Origin: Vespula vulgaris
Taxonomy: Eukaryota; Arthropoda; Insecta; Hymenoptera; Vespidae
DNA length: 64,000 bases
Reading direction: 5' to 3'
Assembly (NCBI RefSeq): GCF_905475345.1
Contig: NC_066600.1
Coordinates: 1,896,001-1,960,000, forward strand
Position numbers and translations under genes: made by a program
The notes under the pieces: generated by a model
The model's input: only the letters and a program-made list of their open reading frames with translations
What the model was told of the DNA's origin: nothing
Databases searched by the model: none
Shown: in pieces, positions 1-11,880 of the stretch
Layout: each line of letters begins with the position of its first letter
How positions within the stretch are numbered: the stretch's first letter is position 1

Positions 1-104
1 CAAGCTTGTAGAAGAAGACTTGCCAACGTATTAACGTTGTCTTTTATAATAATTAAAAGCCACCTCTTTTACGTTCCTCGTGTTAATTGCGAGTTATAGC
101 AAAA

Positions 105-106
<2 letters not shown>

Positions 107-153
<47 letters not shown>

Positions 154-193
154 TATATGTATATATTAAGAAAGCATATATATATGTATATAA
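107..193. repeat. (AT)n/(TATG)n microsatellite
   Basis: About 40 bases of pure AT are followed by ACAT and TATG variants. Confidence 0.95.
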
Positions 194-228
194 GCCTTCA
201 AAGATTTTAATCGTATTCAATATTTTAA

Positions 229-425
229 TGGAAAGTCTTAATTATCATTTTCAATACCAACGTTGCGATACGAAATAAGAAGCTTTTCGAATCGGATCGT
301 ATCATCAGGCTCATCGATTCGAAACTACCTAGAGTACCGTTTATGTTTCTTGGAAGAGTTTCGAAGAACGGCGAGTTCTCCTGCGTAATCACAAGGAGGG
401 ATCCAGTGTGGGACGATGTTCACTG
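229..425 (+). other. candidate coding exon, non-repetitive open frame ending at a donor-like site
   Basis: The frame is open for 66 codons, from the TAA at 226-228 to the TGA at 427-429. The peptide is mixed in composition, unlike the repeat-driven frames around it; a late stretch reads GEFSCVITRRDPVWDDVHW. The frame is cut by CTG|GTGAGG, a good donor match at 426, one base before the in-frame stop, which is where an exon would end. The only internal Met is near the middle, so this would be an internal exon, but no convincing acceptor lies upstream: AG dinucleotides before 291 lack a strong pyrimidine tract. I recognise no family. It could equally be chance or a conserved non-coding segment. 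Confidence 0.2.
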
Positions 426-1326
426 GTGAGGGCCGAATAAGACGTTAGCATAACTTGCACGGAATTGATCTGCAAGCGGGCATAATAATTCATTCATGGC
501 CCGGGAGGTATCAGGATCGAAGACGTCAAGTAAATTTTTTAAAAACGACGTCGACTGGTTTTTGATCTGTAACTCGATATGTAATTACAGTGTTTTATAT
601 ATCTACGTTCTATCTATTTTCTTTTCTCTCTCTCTCTTTTTTTTTTGGAGGAACATGATTAATAATCTTTCAAGTTTTTATCTTTAAAGGATTCTTTTAT
701 GTCACAGCATGTTCGATGTATTTTAAAACTTTTTTCAGAGTTCCTCTTGAATATAATCGAAATAGAGCAATATATAATTCACTTCTTTAGTCCACGAACA
801 TTTCGATTTTTGCGAGAGATCGATCGAGTCTAGCTAAGAATATAGATCAGTGTTTCGAGCGGAATAACAGATGATTTCGATGGAAATACATGTTGTTTTA
901 TTCGTGTCCGACGTACCGATGGATTAACTTAGCCCGAGTAAAATCGATGTTGGAATTAGAAGTAAGTGGATAAGAAATTCGTTTCGTTTAATTCGTTCGG
1001 ATGGTATATATATAGTTTGAATAAAAAAAAGAGGAGAAAAAAGAGAAACGAATAAATAAAAGTATACGACAGTTGTTGGCGAGTTCAAGGAGGGAGGAGT
1101 TGCATTCGATTCGAACATCTCGTCATAGTGCATCTTTGTTGGCAATGTCTTTGCGAAGGAAACACATAGGGTATATAAATTGTCGAAGTGAGGCGGGACA
1201 CTTGGCGGTTGGTGCCGATACTCGATAAATCTATCCGAGCGTGATAGACGAGCCGAGGTGTGCAGGTTGGCTTTAGCTTGGCATGCCGGTGCATCGTCGT
1301 GGTGCATTCGAGAGAGACGGAGAGGA

Positions 1327-1352
1327 AGAGAGAGAGAGAGAGAGAGAGAGGA
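1327..1352. repeat. (GA)n microsatellite
   Basis: Pure GA over about 25 bases. Confidence 0.9.
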
Positions 1353-2074
1353 AGATAGCATGGTCGAGAATGCACGTCTCTTCGTCGGTGCACCTTCACC
1401 TGGTAATCGTTTGTAGATGAATCTCACCGCGTGCTGCTGATTCTCTCTCTCTCTCTTTCTTTCTCTTTATACTTTTTTTCTTATCTCATTTCCCAAAAAT
1501 AAATGATAGATTTATTTATGGAGAAAGAGAGAGAGATGGTAAGTGTGAAGGATCATCGGTATTATCGAGCTTCTCATAGCTGCTGTTGCTTGATATTTAT
1601 GAATAGTTGTTTAACTTGCACTTGAGTGCAACGTTTATGAACATTACTTTTGAATTTCATACTTAGTTATGAGAGAAAGAGAAAGAGAAAGAAAGAGAGA
1701 GAGAGATAATCAATAATTTCTTAAATCAAATCCGAAGTAATCCTCAGATTTCCGTAATTCCAACCAATGGAATGATAATATCTCGAATACGTAGGTCTTT
1801 ATTAAACGTTAGCTGGGTTCAATCGCAGATAAGTAAATAGTTAGATAGGTTTGGCCAACATTCTGGACCAAGTTGCATAACGTAAGCGTTGGTACGCAAC
1901 GTAGTAGTCTTTAATTGCTGGAACATCGTTATTACAAAGCTTTCGAGTGATCGTACATATGTATTACTTTGCTAGCAGTATATTCAGGAAGATAAGGAGT
2001 TACCTGGCACGCACCTGCATACGTACGAATTTAAACGGACACCCACGGCATTAAATAAGCGTGTCGTTCCTTTT

Positions 2075-2210
2075 ACACATATATATATTTATTTATTTAT
2101 TTATTTATTTATACACATACATACATATATACATATATATGTATATCTATCTATTTCTCTTTGTATATATATGTATATATATGTATACATATATGTACAT
2201 ATGTGTACAC
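2075..2210. repeat. compound (TA)n(TTTA)n(TACA)n microsatellite
   Basis: TA, TTTA, TACA and TATG units succeed each other over about 135 bases. Confidence 0.95.
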
Positions 2211-2750
2211 GCGAGCACGATCGAGATACGACCGAGAACGTTCGCGTCTATGTAGATATACCTTCTCTCGTATCGTTCGCACACTAATCTTCGGGATAAT
2301 GTATTCTGCGGCTCGAAGATACGGCCTTACCGCCGTGCGGCCGATCGCATTGCACCAGTACCGCAACAACGTATCGTACGGGTTGCGGAACGAAGGTCGA
2401 AGCGAATTATTGCTTAGATCTCGATATTATGCGGAGAATATAATTTTATAATAATCCTTTCTTTTTTCGTTGGAATTGATTTTTCAATCAAACTTGATTT
2501 TAGTTTAGAATTTAGGATTTCGGATTTCGTTACTAGGACAAAGTAGATGTGGACGGACACAGTTCGGATGGGGTGAAATGGTTAATTAATTACCCATCGT
2601 CCATATTGCACACCTCGTTAGTCGGTGACCGGGTGGAATATCTCGAGCACGTCGAGGAGCACGACCGATCGCGTAATCGGCCTCTCCTCCGTGTTCCATA
2701 AATGGTTAGGAGTAACGAGAAAAAGCGAGGGACACTCGGTTGACATAGGC

Positions 2751-2880
2751 CTACTACTACTACTACTACTGCTACTATTACTATTGCTATTACTATTACT
2801 ATTACTATTACTATTGCTACGACTACGACTATTACTACTACTGCTACTACTGCTACTACTATTACTAGTACTATTACTAT
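2751..2880. repeat. (CTA)n/(ATT)n trinucleotide array
   Basis: About 43 trinucleotides, mainly CTA, ATT and GCT variants. It reads as poly-Leu in one frame and Ile/Val on the other strand; these are not genes. Confidence 0.95.
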
Positions 2881-3870
2881 CACGGTTCGTTTTAGTCGCG
2901 ACAAATTCATTCGTCTCGAAAATCTTCGAGCTCGCATTTATCTTATTTAACGAGCTTAGAAAAGTAAAGTATAATATCTTATAATAAAAAACAAATAGAC
3001 GAACGCGTTAGACAAAGAAACGTTTTAGCAACTACATTATTTGATACTTTTCAATATACATACATACACATATATATATATATTCCATTTATGATAAGAA
3101 ATTTATTTCGTTTTAGACTATTCTAACGAACCTTACACGATCGACTAGGATAAATGATTTTTTTCTTCGATAGTTCTCGTATAGGAACTACTTCGTATCT
3201 CGATCGAAGGGAGCGAGAGAAGGTGGACTAATCTAGTTACGATGTCAGATCGATATTTTAGTAAACCATTTAATGAAGCACGGAAACGGTACGGTTAACG
3301 TAGCTAACTCCAACCAGCCACGTATACTTCTACTTTTGGAGATAATGGCAGTTCCTGTCCATTGCCGGACCCAGAAGCTCGTTATTTCCCTCTAGAATTG
3401 CTACCTTAGCCATTGCCGTTCGATACCACTTTGGCGTTATTGCCCGGTGTCCGATCAAGATGGACCGTTTCTATTACCACGTCTCGTACACTCGACAACG
3501 TCTCCCCGTTCGTACTCTTCTTGTTTTTGAAACTCAAAAATGGCTCGCCGCTTACGTTTTCCGATATTATTTTCTTTTCATTTTAATAACATAACATTTA
3601 CGTCGAAGTATATTAAGAATCCTCAAGGATCATCCTTTGAATTTATCGTGCGCGTTGAACTTTATCGAATACCTTAGAAAATTTATTCCAGAAAAGACAT
3701 TAGCAAATTCTTAATGCACCTTTTCCTTTGTTGCACTTCGATTTGCATTATAATGCGATACTCGAGTGTAATACTTGTTCGATGCCACCGTTCGAACGCA
3801 TACTCGACGTGAAGTACTCAACAATTATGTAAATTCGTACCGTCATAATATGAGAGTTAAATATACATAC

Positions 3871-3880
3871 AGAAAGAGAA

Positions 3881-3939
<59 letters not shown>

Positions 3940-3954
3940 AAGAGAAAGAGAGAG
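3871..3954. repeat. (GA)n microsatellite
   Basis: A near-pure GA run of about 50 bases with interrupted shoulders. Confidence 0.95.
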
Positions 3955-4219
3955 TGCATCGAACGATTATCGAAACGTCAGATAGGCGAGTCACAGGTGT
4001 TGAATCAAAATTATTCTTCGAAGTACATTTTGATCGTCTAAAAAAACGACAGGCACGAAGATAAAGACCTTAACCAAGGTACAGTAGTATATCCTAGCGA
4101 GAAAGGATCCTTTCCTTCCGCGATTCGAACTTTCACATCGTACGAGAGTGGAATCGTGCTACAGGTGTGCGGGGTCGTCGAATGCCGTTGGAGTTTTACG
4201 AGGTTAATGTGCAAAGGCA

Positions 4220-4245
4220 TCGTCGTAGTCGTCGTAGTCGTCGTA

Positions 4246-4277
<32 letters not shown>

Positions 4278-4283
4278 CGTCGT
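4220..4283. repeat. (GTC)n trinucleotide array
   Basis: CpG-containing GTC units with GTA variants at the left end. It reads as poly-Val, Arg/Ser or Thr in different frames. Confidence 0.95.
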
Positions 4284-4649
4284 AGCGCCGGTACATTTAC
4301 CTATTTGCGTGTGTTTATATATAAGAAACACATACATATACATAAAATGTACATAGATATCAGAAGCAAAGGGGAAATAGACGGTCAGACGAAGAGAGAG
4401 ACAGGTGGAAGAACTATATACGTAGAGTCGAGTCGACGTTTAAACACGGTAACGTTAACGTCGTGATGAATTATACTGCTCGATAAGGTCGTGTGCGTTA
4501 ATTTATTATCCATGTAATCTCCGTCCTTTTCCAGCACGCCTTCTTCTCTCTACCGGCGAGAAATTGAAAGAGAAAAATTGTTCGAAGTTGGTTTGCTGCT
4601 TTGGGGGATGCTGCTTGGCATCGGACGACGAGACAGAGAGTGAAAGAAT

Positions 4650-4729
4650 GAAGATGAACGAAGAAGAAAGAAAAAGAAGAAGAAGAGAGGTAGACGAAGA
4701 AGAAGAGGAAGAAGGGAAGAGGAGAGAAG
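4650..4729. repeat. (GAA)n-rich purine tract
   Basis: GAA, AGG and GAG trinucleotides mixed over about 80 bases. Confidence 0.85.
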
Positions 4730-5560
4730 GTCGCATGGAAAAATGTCTAATTTATTGGCCAACCGTTGAAGAACTCGTACGGACTCCCTACGTATACATA
4801 CTCAGCGCGTGCTCGTTCCTTTTTGTTGTTAGAAATACGCAGGTGAAACAGGCTTGGCTCTTTCTTGCGAAGGTTAAACACCTGCGACAATGCTTCTCGA
4901 CGCCCTGAACTTCGATGTCGTGACCTTTTCTTCCTCCGGCCCACCGATCCACGATCCACACTAGTCGTCTGTCTATGTATGTATCCTTTTATAGGTGTGT
5001 CGAAACGATGCCTTTCATCGACTTGATATCGGATACTTTGCTAGATACATATATATATGTAATAGCTAACCGTATGTTAATCGAAGGTTATACTTTGTTA
5101 AAGAAACATTTGTCGATCGTTCTCGAAAAGTAAATCTAGCATCTATAGATTAGGATTATTAACGTAATACCGAAGGCATAGAGAGAAAGACGGAAAAAAT
5201 ACGAAAGGGAAAGGTCATAAATTACGCTACTACTAGTAAGAGATAAGATTGATTTAGAAAGGATCTACGAACTGAGAGAAAGAACGTGCGATTTTCTTTA
5301 TCTTAATTTCTTTTTTCGAAAAACTTCTTTCGTGGCATTGACGAGACGAGTCGATTAAGAAAGTAGTATAAATCCGTGATTAAAAAGACATAGGTTATAT
5401 CCTCTTAGAGTTAGCCGTGGAAAAGAATCCTCGTTTCCAGGCTCACACAAGATCGGTGTGTACATACGCGGTATCCCTTTCATTGGATCCTTCATTATAC
5501 TCACTTATAGTACTCGCTTATAGCGCTACGTAATCTCGGTCGCATCTCTGATTTCAATCT

Positions 5561-5752
5561 ATGCACTTACAACGCTCAGCACGCGAACGATCTACAAATC
5601 AGGCCTTAGCTATTTCTTTTCATTTTTTCTCTTTCTCGCGTGTATTCTCGGCTTCTCTTTCTACGCACGCGTTGCGTAATTTGCGTGAGTTATTGGCTCG
5701 TGGTAGGTCCAGTTCTCGATCCTGGTATCGGGAGCATTCGCAGGACAAACAG
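5561..5752 (+). other. candidate exon A of a spliced plus-strand transcript
   Basis: This stretch ends at ACAG|GTAAAG, a good donor with GT at 5753. A frame starting at ATG 5561 runs to the donor in phase 0. Joined to the acceptor before 6150 it meets a stop after one codon, giving about 65 residues. A second frame, open from 5707, joins exon B in phase 1 and continues to a TAG at 6242-6244. Neither product resembles a protein I know, so a non-coding transcript or untranslated exon is as likely. The 5' edge is undefined. The inferred intron, 5753-6149, holds a (GA)n run and a very long pyrimidine tract. Confidence 0.25.
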
Positions 5753-5814
5753 GTAAAGAGAACGAAAGGAAGTCGAGGGGGATCCTTTCTCAAGAGTTTA
5801 GAATCTAATGTAGG

Positions 5815-5821
5815 TGAGAGA

Positions 5822-5855
<34 letters not shown>
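5815..5855. repeat. (GA)n microsatellite
   Basis: GA run inside the inferred intron 5753-6149. Confidence 0.9.
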
Positions 5856-5859
<4 letters not shown>

Positions 5860-6029
5860 AAGTGGAGGAAGTGGAAAGAGAAAAAGGACAGAAGGATTTT
5901 CTTTTTTCTTCCATTTCTCCTTTTTTTTCTTTTTTTTTCGGCGAAATTCTGTAACATTCGATTTTCCATATCGAGAACGAAACGAGACCGTACGATATAT
6001 TTCGAAACGATCACTTAACGATATTCGGC

Positions 6030-6147
6030 TTATTTTTTTTCCTCTCTTTTTTTTTCTTTTTCTTTTCTACTTATTTTTTTTCTCCTTTTTCTTTCTCTTT
6101 CTTTTTCTCTTTCTTTCACTTCAATCCTTTACTTCTATTCCTTCTCC
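6030..6147. repeat. polypyrimidine tract
   Basis: More than 100 bases almost purely T and C run into the acceptor before 6150. Confidence 0.85.
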
Positions 6148-6149
6148 AG

Positions 6150-6460
6150 GGATAACACAGATCCGATCGGAATCGCACGGCTCCCACGAGACGCCTCCTG
6201 TGTATACGATTAACCGTAAACGGATAAATATTATGGCTGAGTAGGGTTTGCTGCTCGCGGAGCAAACAGACGCGGTCACGGGAAATTAATTAATTATCGC
6301 AAAGCGGACGAGTGCCGATTGCCGTTGCAAAAGAGCCATACACTCGTCAAAGGAATGCACGAGCGACGCACTATTATCCGAGACACGCTACCGTGTCGTT
6401 CGTGAATTTCTTAAGATTCGAGAAGGAATCGATTCCGCATGAAAATGCCGATTTAGAAAG
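6150..6460 (+). other. candidate exon B, flanked by strong acceptor and donor
   Basis: The acceptor is among the strongest in the window: more than 100 nt of almost pure pyrimidine (about 6030-6147) ends in CTTCTCCAG before 6150. The far end is GAAAG|GTAAGCC, with GT at 6461. The 311-nt interior is non-repetitive and GC-richer than its flanks. All frames contain stops; the longest from the acceptor ends at TAG 6242-6244 and closes with residues TINRKRINIMAE. This fits a terminal coding exon with 3' untranslated sequence, a 5' untranslated exon, or a long non-coding RNA exon. Part of the island (6270-6400, with a TTAATTAATTA core) also looks like a regulatory element. Confidence 0.3.
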
Positions 6461-7552
6461 GTAAGCCATGTTTCTCTTGATCGCGTTAGAGATTTGTCGA
6501 TGGCGAGGCATATACGATTGCGATTTTCAATTCAACTAGTATACAGGGAATTATCGGTCTCGTTAAATTCTATAACGTTCGTATATTTCCTACAGGCAAA
6601 TCGGGAGTCTTCAATAATAATATCGACATATCGAAACTCTGATCGTTTCGATCTATGAGAGAGCTTGTCCTTCGAGGATTACGGTACGTTGAAGTATGAG
6701 GAGGGAGGGAGAGAGAGAGAGAGACAGAGAACAATGCAAGGCGATGCGATAATCATATTGCACAAGGTAGTTTGTCTCGCTCAAGGCTAGTGCGTTTCCA
6801 GTGGAATGAGATTATTTCCCGCAAAAGGTAATAATCGACAGAAACGTAGTCCGGAGCTAACCCGTGAGCTTCCCACGTTACGAGATTTATTAAATTCCCT
6901 AGCGAGAGAGATGAAATAAAAAGAAAAGAAAGAGATGATAAAAATGGAAAAAGAAAAAAACAAGGAGAAGAAGAAGAAAAAAGAGGATACACGCGCTTAT
7001 AGTAGTCCCATCGCTTTTACATACATCGCTAAGCAAAACGTCGAGATCTCACGAACATCCAAGAGACGTTGTTTGCAACCACGAAAATACCATAAATCAC
7101 GCTCACGGTCTAACCTTTTTTATTCATGCTAATGGAGTAAACCGTTCGTTAAATTTCACGATTCGCGCGTTAGACGAGATTCTCTAACGGATAATGTCCT
7201 TTACTTCGTTTATTACGCTCTTATCGAGATCCTCGTTGACTAGGAGAATGAGAGCGTTAGGTGCGAAACGAAGAATTAACTTCGTTGCACCTTGTATAGG
7301 GTACCTTATGGCTTTAGTTAACTTTCGGACAAACCTAAAGGCCAATTTTCTACTCTACTCTACCAGTTTAGAAGCAACGACGTTTTACGAGATAAACGAT
7401 TCTTGATATTTAACGAGACGAGTTCGGAGCTTCGAGTTTGAGTTCTCCTTAGTAGTCAAGTGAAAGCAAATAACGAGGTTAGAAAAAAGTATGTACACCG
7501 AAAGTGGGGTACGGATTTGACGATGCAATTTGGGCCACAGCAAATTATCTTC

Positions 7553-7553
7553 C

Positions 7554-7589
<36 letters not shown>

Positions 7590-7608
7590 ATCTATCTATC
7601 CGTCTATC
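7553..7608. repeat. compound (TC)n(TATC)n microsatellite
   Basis: TC units change into ATCT units at the right end, the same order as at 53015 and 60620. Confidence 0.9.
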
Positions 7609-8934
7609 TTTTTCTATTTTAGTAATACTCGTCAAAGTAATAGATCCAATTTAAGACGCAATCTCGAGGCCCACGACGACGAGATTCTCCTCATTTTGCT
7701 TGAAACTGCATTCGATCTCTACATTCGTCCCTCTACGTTCGCAATGCTTCCTCGCTGGGTTCCTTTACCAATAACCCAATCCAGCTTTGCGACGACTCCC
7801 CAGACACGATTTGTCAATCGACTCGGCGGACTCCATTACATCGTAAACTCGACGAAAGTTACATCGACGAGAATAACCAAAGAGATTGTGGAGCAGAATT
7901 TCAATGGAAGATAAAAAGAAAAAAACACGAGAAAAAAGAAAAAAAGAAACAAACAAACAAAAATAACAGAATAACAGAATTGACGGTGCACGCAAGTCGA
8001 GATAAAAACGAACGAAATCGATCGTTCTAATTTCGCTTTTTCACTTTTATTTTTTGTTTAATTTATTAAAAAACATTGGTATTATATCGGTGTCGTAAAA
8101 TATTACGTATCTAATCAAGCAATCGTAAAAGATATTAAACAAGATCGATGATAATGAATCATGCATTCCTGTCTCTACACTCATGTCTTCTTCCTTTCTC
8201 TATCTTTCGGAGAATAAGAAAGGAGAGGTCCAACAATGGGTACATTATCTAAACGTTTATTACGTAGCTAGTTTCTCGCACGATGAATACTTTCCCACGG
8301 TTGATCGTCCTCTTAAAGAATGCGTCCTCCCTCGTAACAGGGTGTTCCATCTGAGATCTCCAACACCTTCGATCTTTTCGATATTTTCGAAACGTTTATG
8401 AATTCAATATTTTTATTTGTTTATTATTTCAATGATAAATTTTGTATATATATATATATATATGTGTGTGTGCTCATACGTAATCCAGCTGATCGTCTTT
8501 TCTAAGCAAAGGCGGCTGCAAAGAGATCGAAAGTGGAGCATTGTCAGTGACTCTCAACTACGCGCTTTTTCCAATCTCGATATTCGTCTAGTCTCATAAT
8601 TTTCATATCCGAAGATAACGTCATCGAGTATATTCGTGAAAGTGTAAGAAATCAAATATGAATTTATCGCACTCCCAATCGGATTTTTATTCCATAGTAT
8701 TTGCCAATAAGTATCGCTTTTTATGATATTCGAAAATGGGAAGGTTTAACAAGCGATTTTCTACGAAGGGTTTCTCTACTGTTCGAAGGATCGAGAGTGA
8801 ACGGCGAGCGTGCGATTCAGAAGGATCGTCCTTGAGAGGAGGTACAAGTCCGTTTTTAAGATCGTCTGGGAAGAAGTCGATATTGCGAGATCAAAAACCA
8901 TTCGTCTTTACTTGGACGAGAGGGTATTAACAAA

Positions 8935-9080
8935 GAGAGAGAGAGAGAGAGAGAGAGAAAGAGCATGAGAAATATGCAGAAATCATCGTCATCGTCATCG
9001 TCATTATCATTATTATCATCATCATTATCGTCATCTTCATCATCATCATTATTATTATTACTATTATTATTACTATTTTA
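8935..9080. repeat. (GA)n followed by (ATC)n/(ATT)n array
   Basis: A GA run (8935-8962), a short spacer, then about 100 bases of ATC and ATT trinucleotides. Confidence 0.9.
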
Positions 9081-9448
9081 TTATATATTTCCTGGTGGAT
9101 GGAGTACATAAATCATATTTATAAATTTCGATTGTATATTATCGTAAAGAAACAACATGAGATAAAGATAGGAAGGAACACTCGTAAAACGATCGAAACT
9201 TGCGAAATCAATCCGTCAAAGTAGAACATTCGCGTTGATAGAGATGGTTGGTAGGAAAAAGTAGGTCACAATGAAAGGTTTTTAATTACGTTCCCGATGG
9301 ACTTAGAAAAGAAATCAAATAAAGAGAGCAAGGAGAGGTTTCTGACAGGACGGACGTCCATCATCTCGTCGTATTCTTAATGCATATAAAACCGATCCCT
9401 CTTACTTCGTAAACGTTCGCACGTTCTCGTGGAGAGAGACGACGACAT

Positions 9449-9449
9449 A

Positions 9450-9483
<34 letters not shown>

Positions 9484-9496
9484 TCGTCGTTGTTGT
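9449..9496. repeat. (GTC)n trinucleotide array
   Basis: Near-pure TCG/GTC units. Confidence 0.95.
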
Positions 9497-9674
9497 AAGA
9501 AGAAGTGAAGGTAACGGCTCTCGAGCATCGAGACGACGATCGTGCAAAAAGTCTTGGAGTCAATTTGTCGTCGAGTCGATTGACTTTCGATCTCGAGTGA
9601 ACGCGAGAGATATCGAGGATGATTTTAAGGATGCCGGGATTACAAGAGACGTCTCGTTCTGTAATCTTTTCTGA

Positions 9675-9785
9675 TTATATATTTATATATTTATATATAT
9701 ATATATATATCATATGTATGTATATATAAATATGGATAGATAAATAGATATATAGCTAGACAGATGAATAGATAGATAGATAGAA
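9675..9785. repeat. compound (TA)n(GATA)n microsatellite
   Basis: TTTATATA and TA units are followed by TATG and GATA units. Confidence 0.9.
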
Positions 9786-10017
9786 GAATTCTATCGGTAA
9801 GGTGTCCGCGATCAGTGACGTTATTTCTTGAATTCTCACGGCGCGGCGCGTGGATTCGAAAGTAGCGATCTCTGTGTATGTTTATACCGTTTTATACCGT
9901 CGCGAAGGGAATAGCGATGTTTAAGAAAGGCAAAAGTGTTCCTCCGACTTGCGAAATCGGATCGCCTTCGATTTACTCGAGCGAACAGGTACCTACCTAC
10001 GTTGCCATACGTTTCAG

Positions 10018-10025
10018 ATGCAAAT
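10018..10025 (+). promoter_or_regulatory. POU-type octamer ATGCAAAT
   Basis: An exact ATGCAAAT octamer lies in a non-repetitive island (about 9960-10060). The octamer is the classic POU-homeodomain binding sequence. A single site is expected about once per 64 kb per strand by chance, so the weight comes only from its setting in a complex island. Confidence 0.2.
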
Positions 10026-10226
10026 GCAAGGTGCGGAGAATAGTCCGCGCGTGCTGATTCTCTTTCTCTTTATCTAACTTCATTTCTTCCTTTTCTTTTC
10101 TTTACTTCCTTCTCTATTTATTCGTTTGTGTTTATAGAACGTATTTTAAGATTTTCGTCGTCTACCATCGCCTCGTCGAAGACACGTTTTTGTTGCATCG
10201 CATAGAGAAGACAGAGAGATACTTAC

Positions 10227-10310
10227 TGAACTGAGTTCTGAGTTCCATTGTTTGTTACACTGTTTGTTTCTCTGCGAAACTGCGCGAATCACGTTTTTCC
10301 GTGATTCGAT
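10227..10310 (-). other. candidate first exon with start codon and strong donor
   Basis: Read on the minus strand, a start codon at 10248-10246 has A at -3 and G at +4 (AACAATGG), a favourable context. It is followed by codons for MELRTQF and then TTCA|GTAAGTATC, a near-perfect donor with GT at 10226. Only 22 nt of coding sequence would lie in the exon. The sequence upstream is non-repetitive and holds a 9-bp hairpin at 10285-10308. No TATA box is evident and the 5' edge is undefined. The product cannot be named from seven residues. Confidence 0.22.
10285..10308. repeat. hairpin, 9-bp stem and 6-nt loop
   Basis: CGAATCACG and CGTGATTCG flank a TTTTTC loop. It lies inside the candidate minus-strand first exon at 10227-10310. 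The stem is too short for a microRNA precursor. Confidence 0.75.
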
Positions 10311-10731
10311 CCGGTAAGATGTAAGCTAGGACGTGTGCACATGTCTAGATGTTCGGTGGCTTATCGTCGACGAGACAGCACGAGTCTCGTATCTTCGAGA
10401 TCGATCGTCGCGCAACGAGTCTACCATGTTAAACCCTCCGATACAGAGTAGACCAAGTAAAAGCGAGAGAATAAATTCGATCCTAATATATAAGACTTTT
10501 TATTTATGATTCTGACAGAAATTTAGTAGAATAATCTTTGGTATTCTTCTTCTTCCTTTCTTTTCTTTTCTATCTCTTTTTTTAATGCGTCATGCGAATC
10601 GAGAATTATCGCACGTCGTGAAAATTTAATGCGTCTACTTTCTCGACGATGATTTTAATTCGATTCGAGACAACTAAAAAAGAAAAGAAAATACTTTCAA
10701 GAGAAGTCTGCAATGTAAGAGGAAGAGAAAC

Positions 10732-10732
<1 letters not shown>

Positions 10733-10762
<30 letters not shown>

Positions 10763-10793
10763 TAAATAGAAAGAGAGAGAGAGAGAGAAAGAG
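10733..10793. repeat. (GA)n microsatellite
   Basis: Two GA runs separated by ATAAATAG. Confidence 0.9.
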
Positions 10794-11810
10794 TCTGTTC
10801 GAGACTCGTCCTTATCAGAAACACTTGTAAATGCCAATTTAGCATGGAATCTCGCGCATTTGTTTATCTTTTCGAGAGAATATATCGTTTTGCGAGTTAG
10901 GGGAAATAAAAAGTATGACAGAGAGAGAGGGAGAGAGAGAGAGACATAACAGATGCTCGTATAAGGGACGTAGAGAATTTTCTTATCTCTTGGCGAACAC
11001 GTGTATAATTATCGTCATTCAATTAAACCCACTCCAGATTCGGAATTGCCGAGTCGTAAAAAATTTGTTACTTTCTCTTGGTGCGTTTTGATTTTTTTCC
11101 TTTCTTTTTTTTTTTCATTGCGTTCGTCCTCTCGTTAGTCAATATTTTGATGACATCGGTCCTTCGCGTGTATCATACGCATGAAAATAAAAAACGTCGT
11201 TCTTTCGAATGATTCATAGATACATATCATATTGCGAACGACAGGCAATGTTTACATTCTCGCGACGCGTTCATACACATTTGCCCTCTCGTACCCTTCA
11301 CGTACGCACGAAGACACTCTCACGTTCGTTTCAAGAACGTTAACAACGTATTCAAGTTCAGTTTCATTTAGTACTTCTTACGATACAGTTGAGTCATCGT
11401 TTCCGATCTTTATTCTCGTAAGATCTACGTATATATTATCTTCGTATATACGTAATTTGTAGTGTAAAATTAATTACAAAGTATTCGATCGCTGAAGTAT
11501 TTAACGACGATGGTTAATTATTTATGCGACATCGTTCGAATTATTTCATAATTCTCGACGCGTAAATATCCAATGTATATACGATAATTGTTACATAAGT
11601 ATGCAAACTGTATCTCGAAACGAGTCTTCGGTCATCGTATATACATCTCGATTTTAATTTCCTGTCGGTTAGATCGTCCTATTTTTCTCTTTTTGTTAGT
11701 TACGGCATTTAATCGTGGTGCGGTAATGCGATCGATTGAGAACAGTAGAAACCGAGCCGGATCGAGATCGATTTAACGGCACAGGTGATCCACGATGTCT
11801 ACGATGCACC

Positions 11811-11880
11811 GCTAAAGAAGAAGATGAAGATGAAGATGAAGATGAGGAAGGAGGAGGAGAAGGAGACGAAGAGCAACGAG
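11811..11880. repeat. (GAAGAT)n/(GGA)n array
   Basis: GATGAA hexamers grade into GGA and GAAG units. Confidence 0.85.

Larger units (their letters stand above)
430..5560. other. gene-free stretch: microsatellites and spacer
   Basis: Apart from the arrays listed, this holds AT-rich spacer and one GC-richer non-repetitive island at about 3260-3520, which is open on both strands without splice pairs. A donor-like ATG|GTAAGTG at 1540 stands alone. I see no gene. Confidence 0.6.

Noticed and set aside
2590..2984. ORFs on both strands of 115-119 codons (poly-Leu and Val/Ile-rich)
   Set aside because: They are read from the CTA/ATT array at 2751-2880, and the flanks give no splice pair or recognisable protein.
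4038..4466. Poly-Thr, poly-Val and Arg-rich ORFs
   Set aside because: All three come from the (GTC)n array in different frames.
5561..6244. Single 227-codon ORF
   Set aside because: It runs through the (GA)n run and the long pyrimidine tract, which look intronic; only its two ends are kept as exon candidates.
10285..10308. Hairpin as a microRNA precursor or terminator
   Set aside because: The stem has only nine pairs, and Rho-independent terminators are not relevant in a eukaryotic genome.
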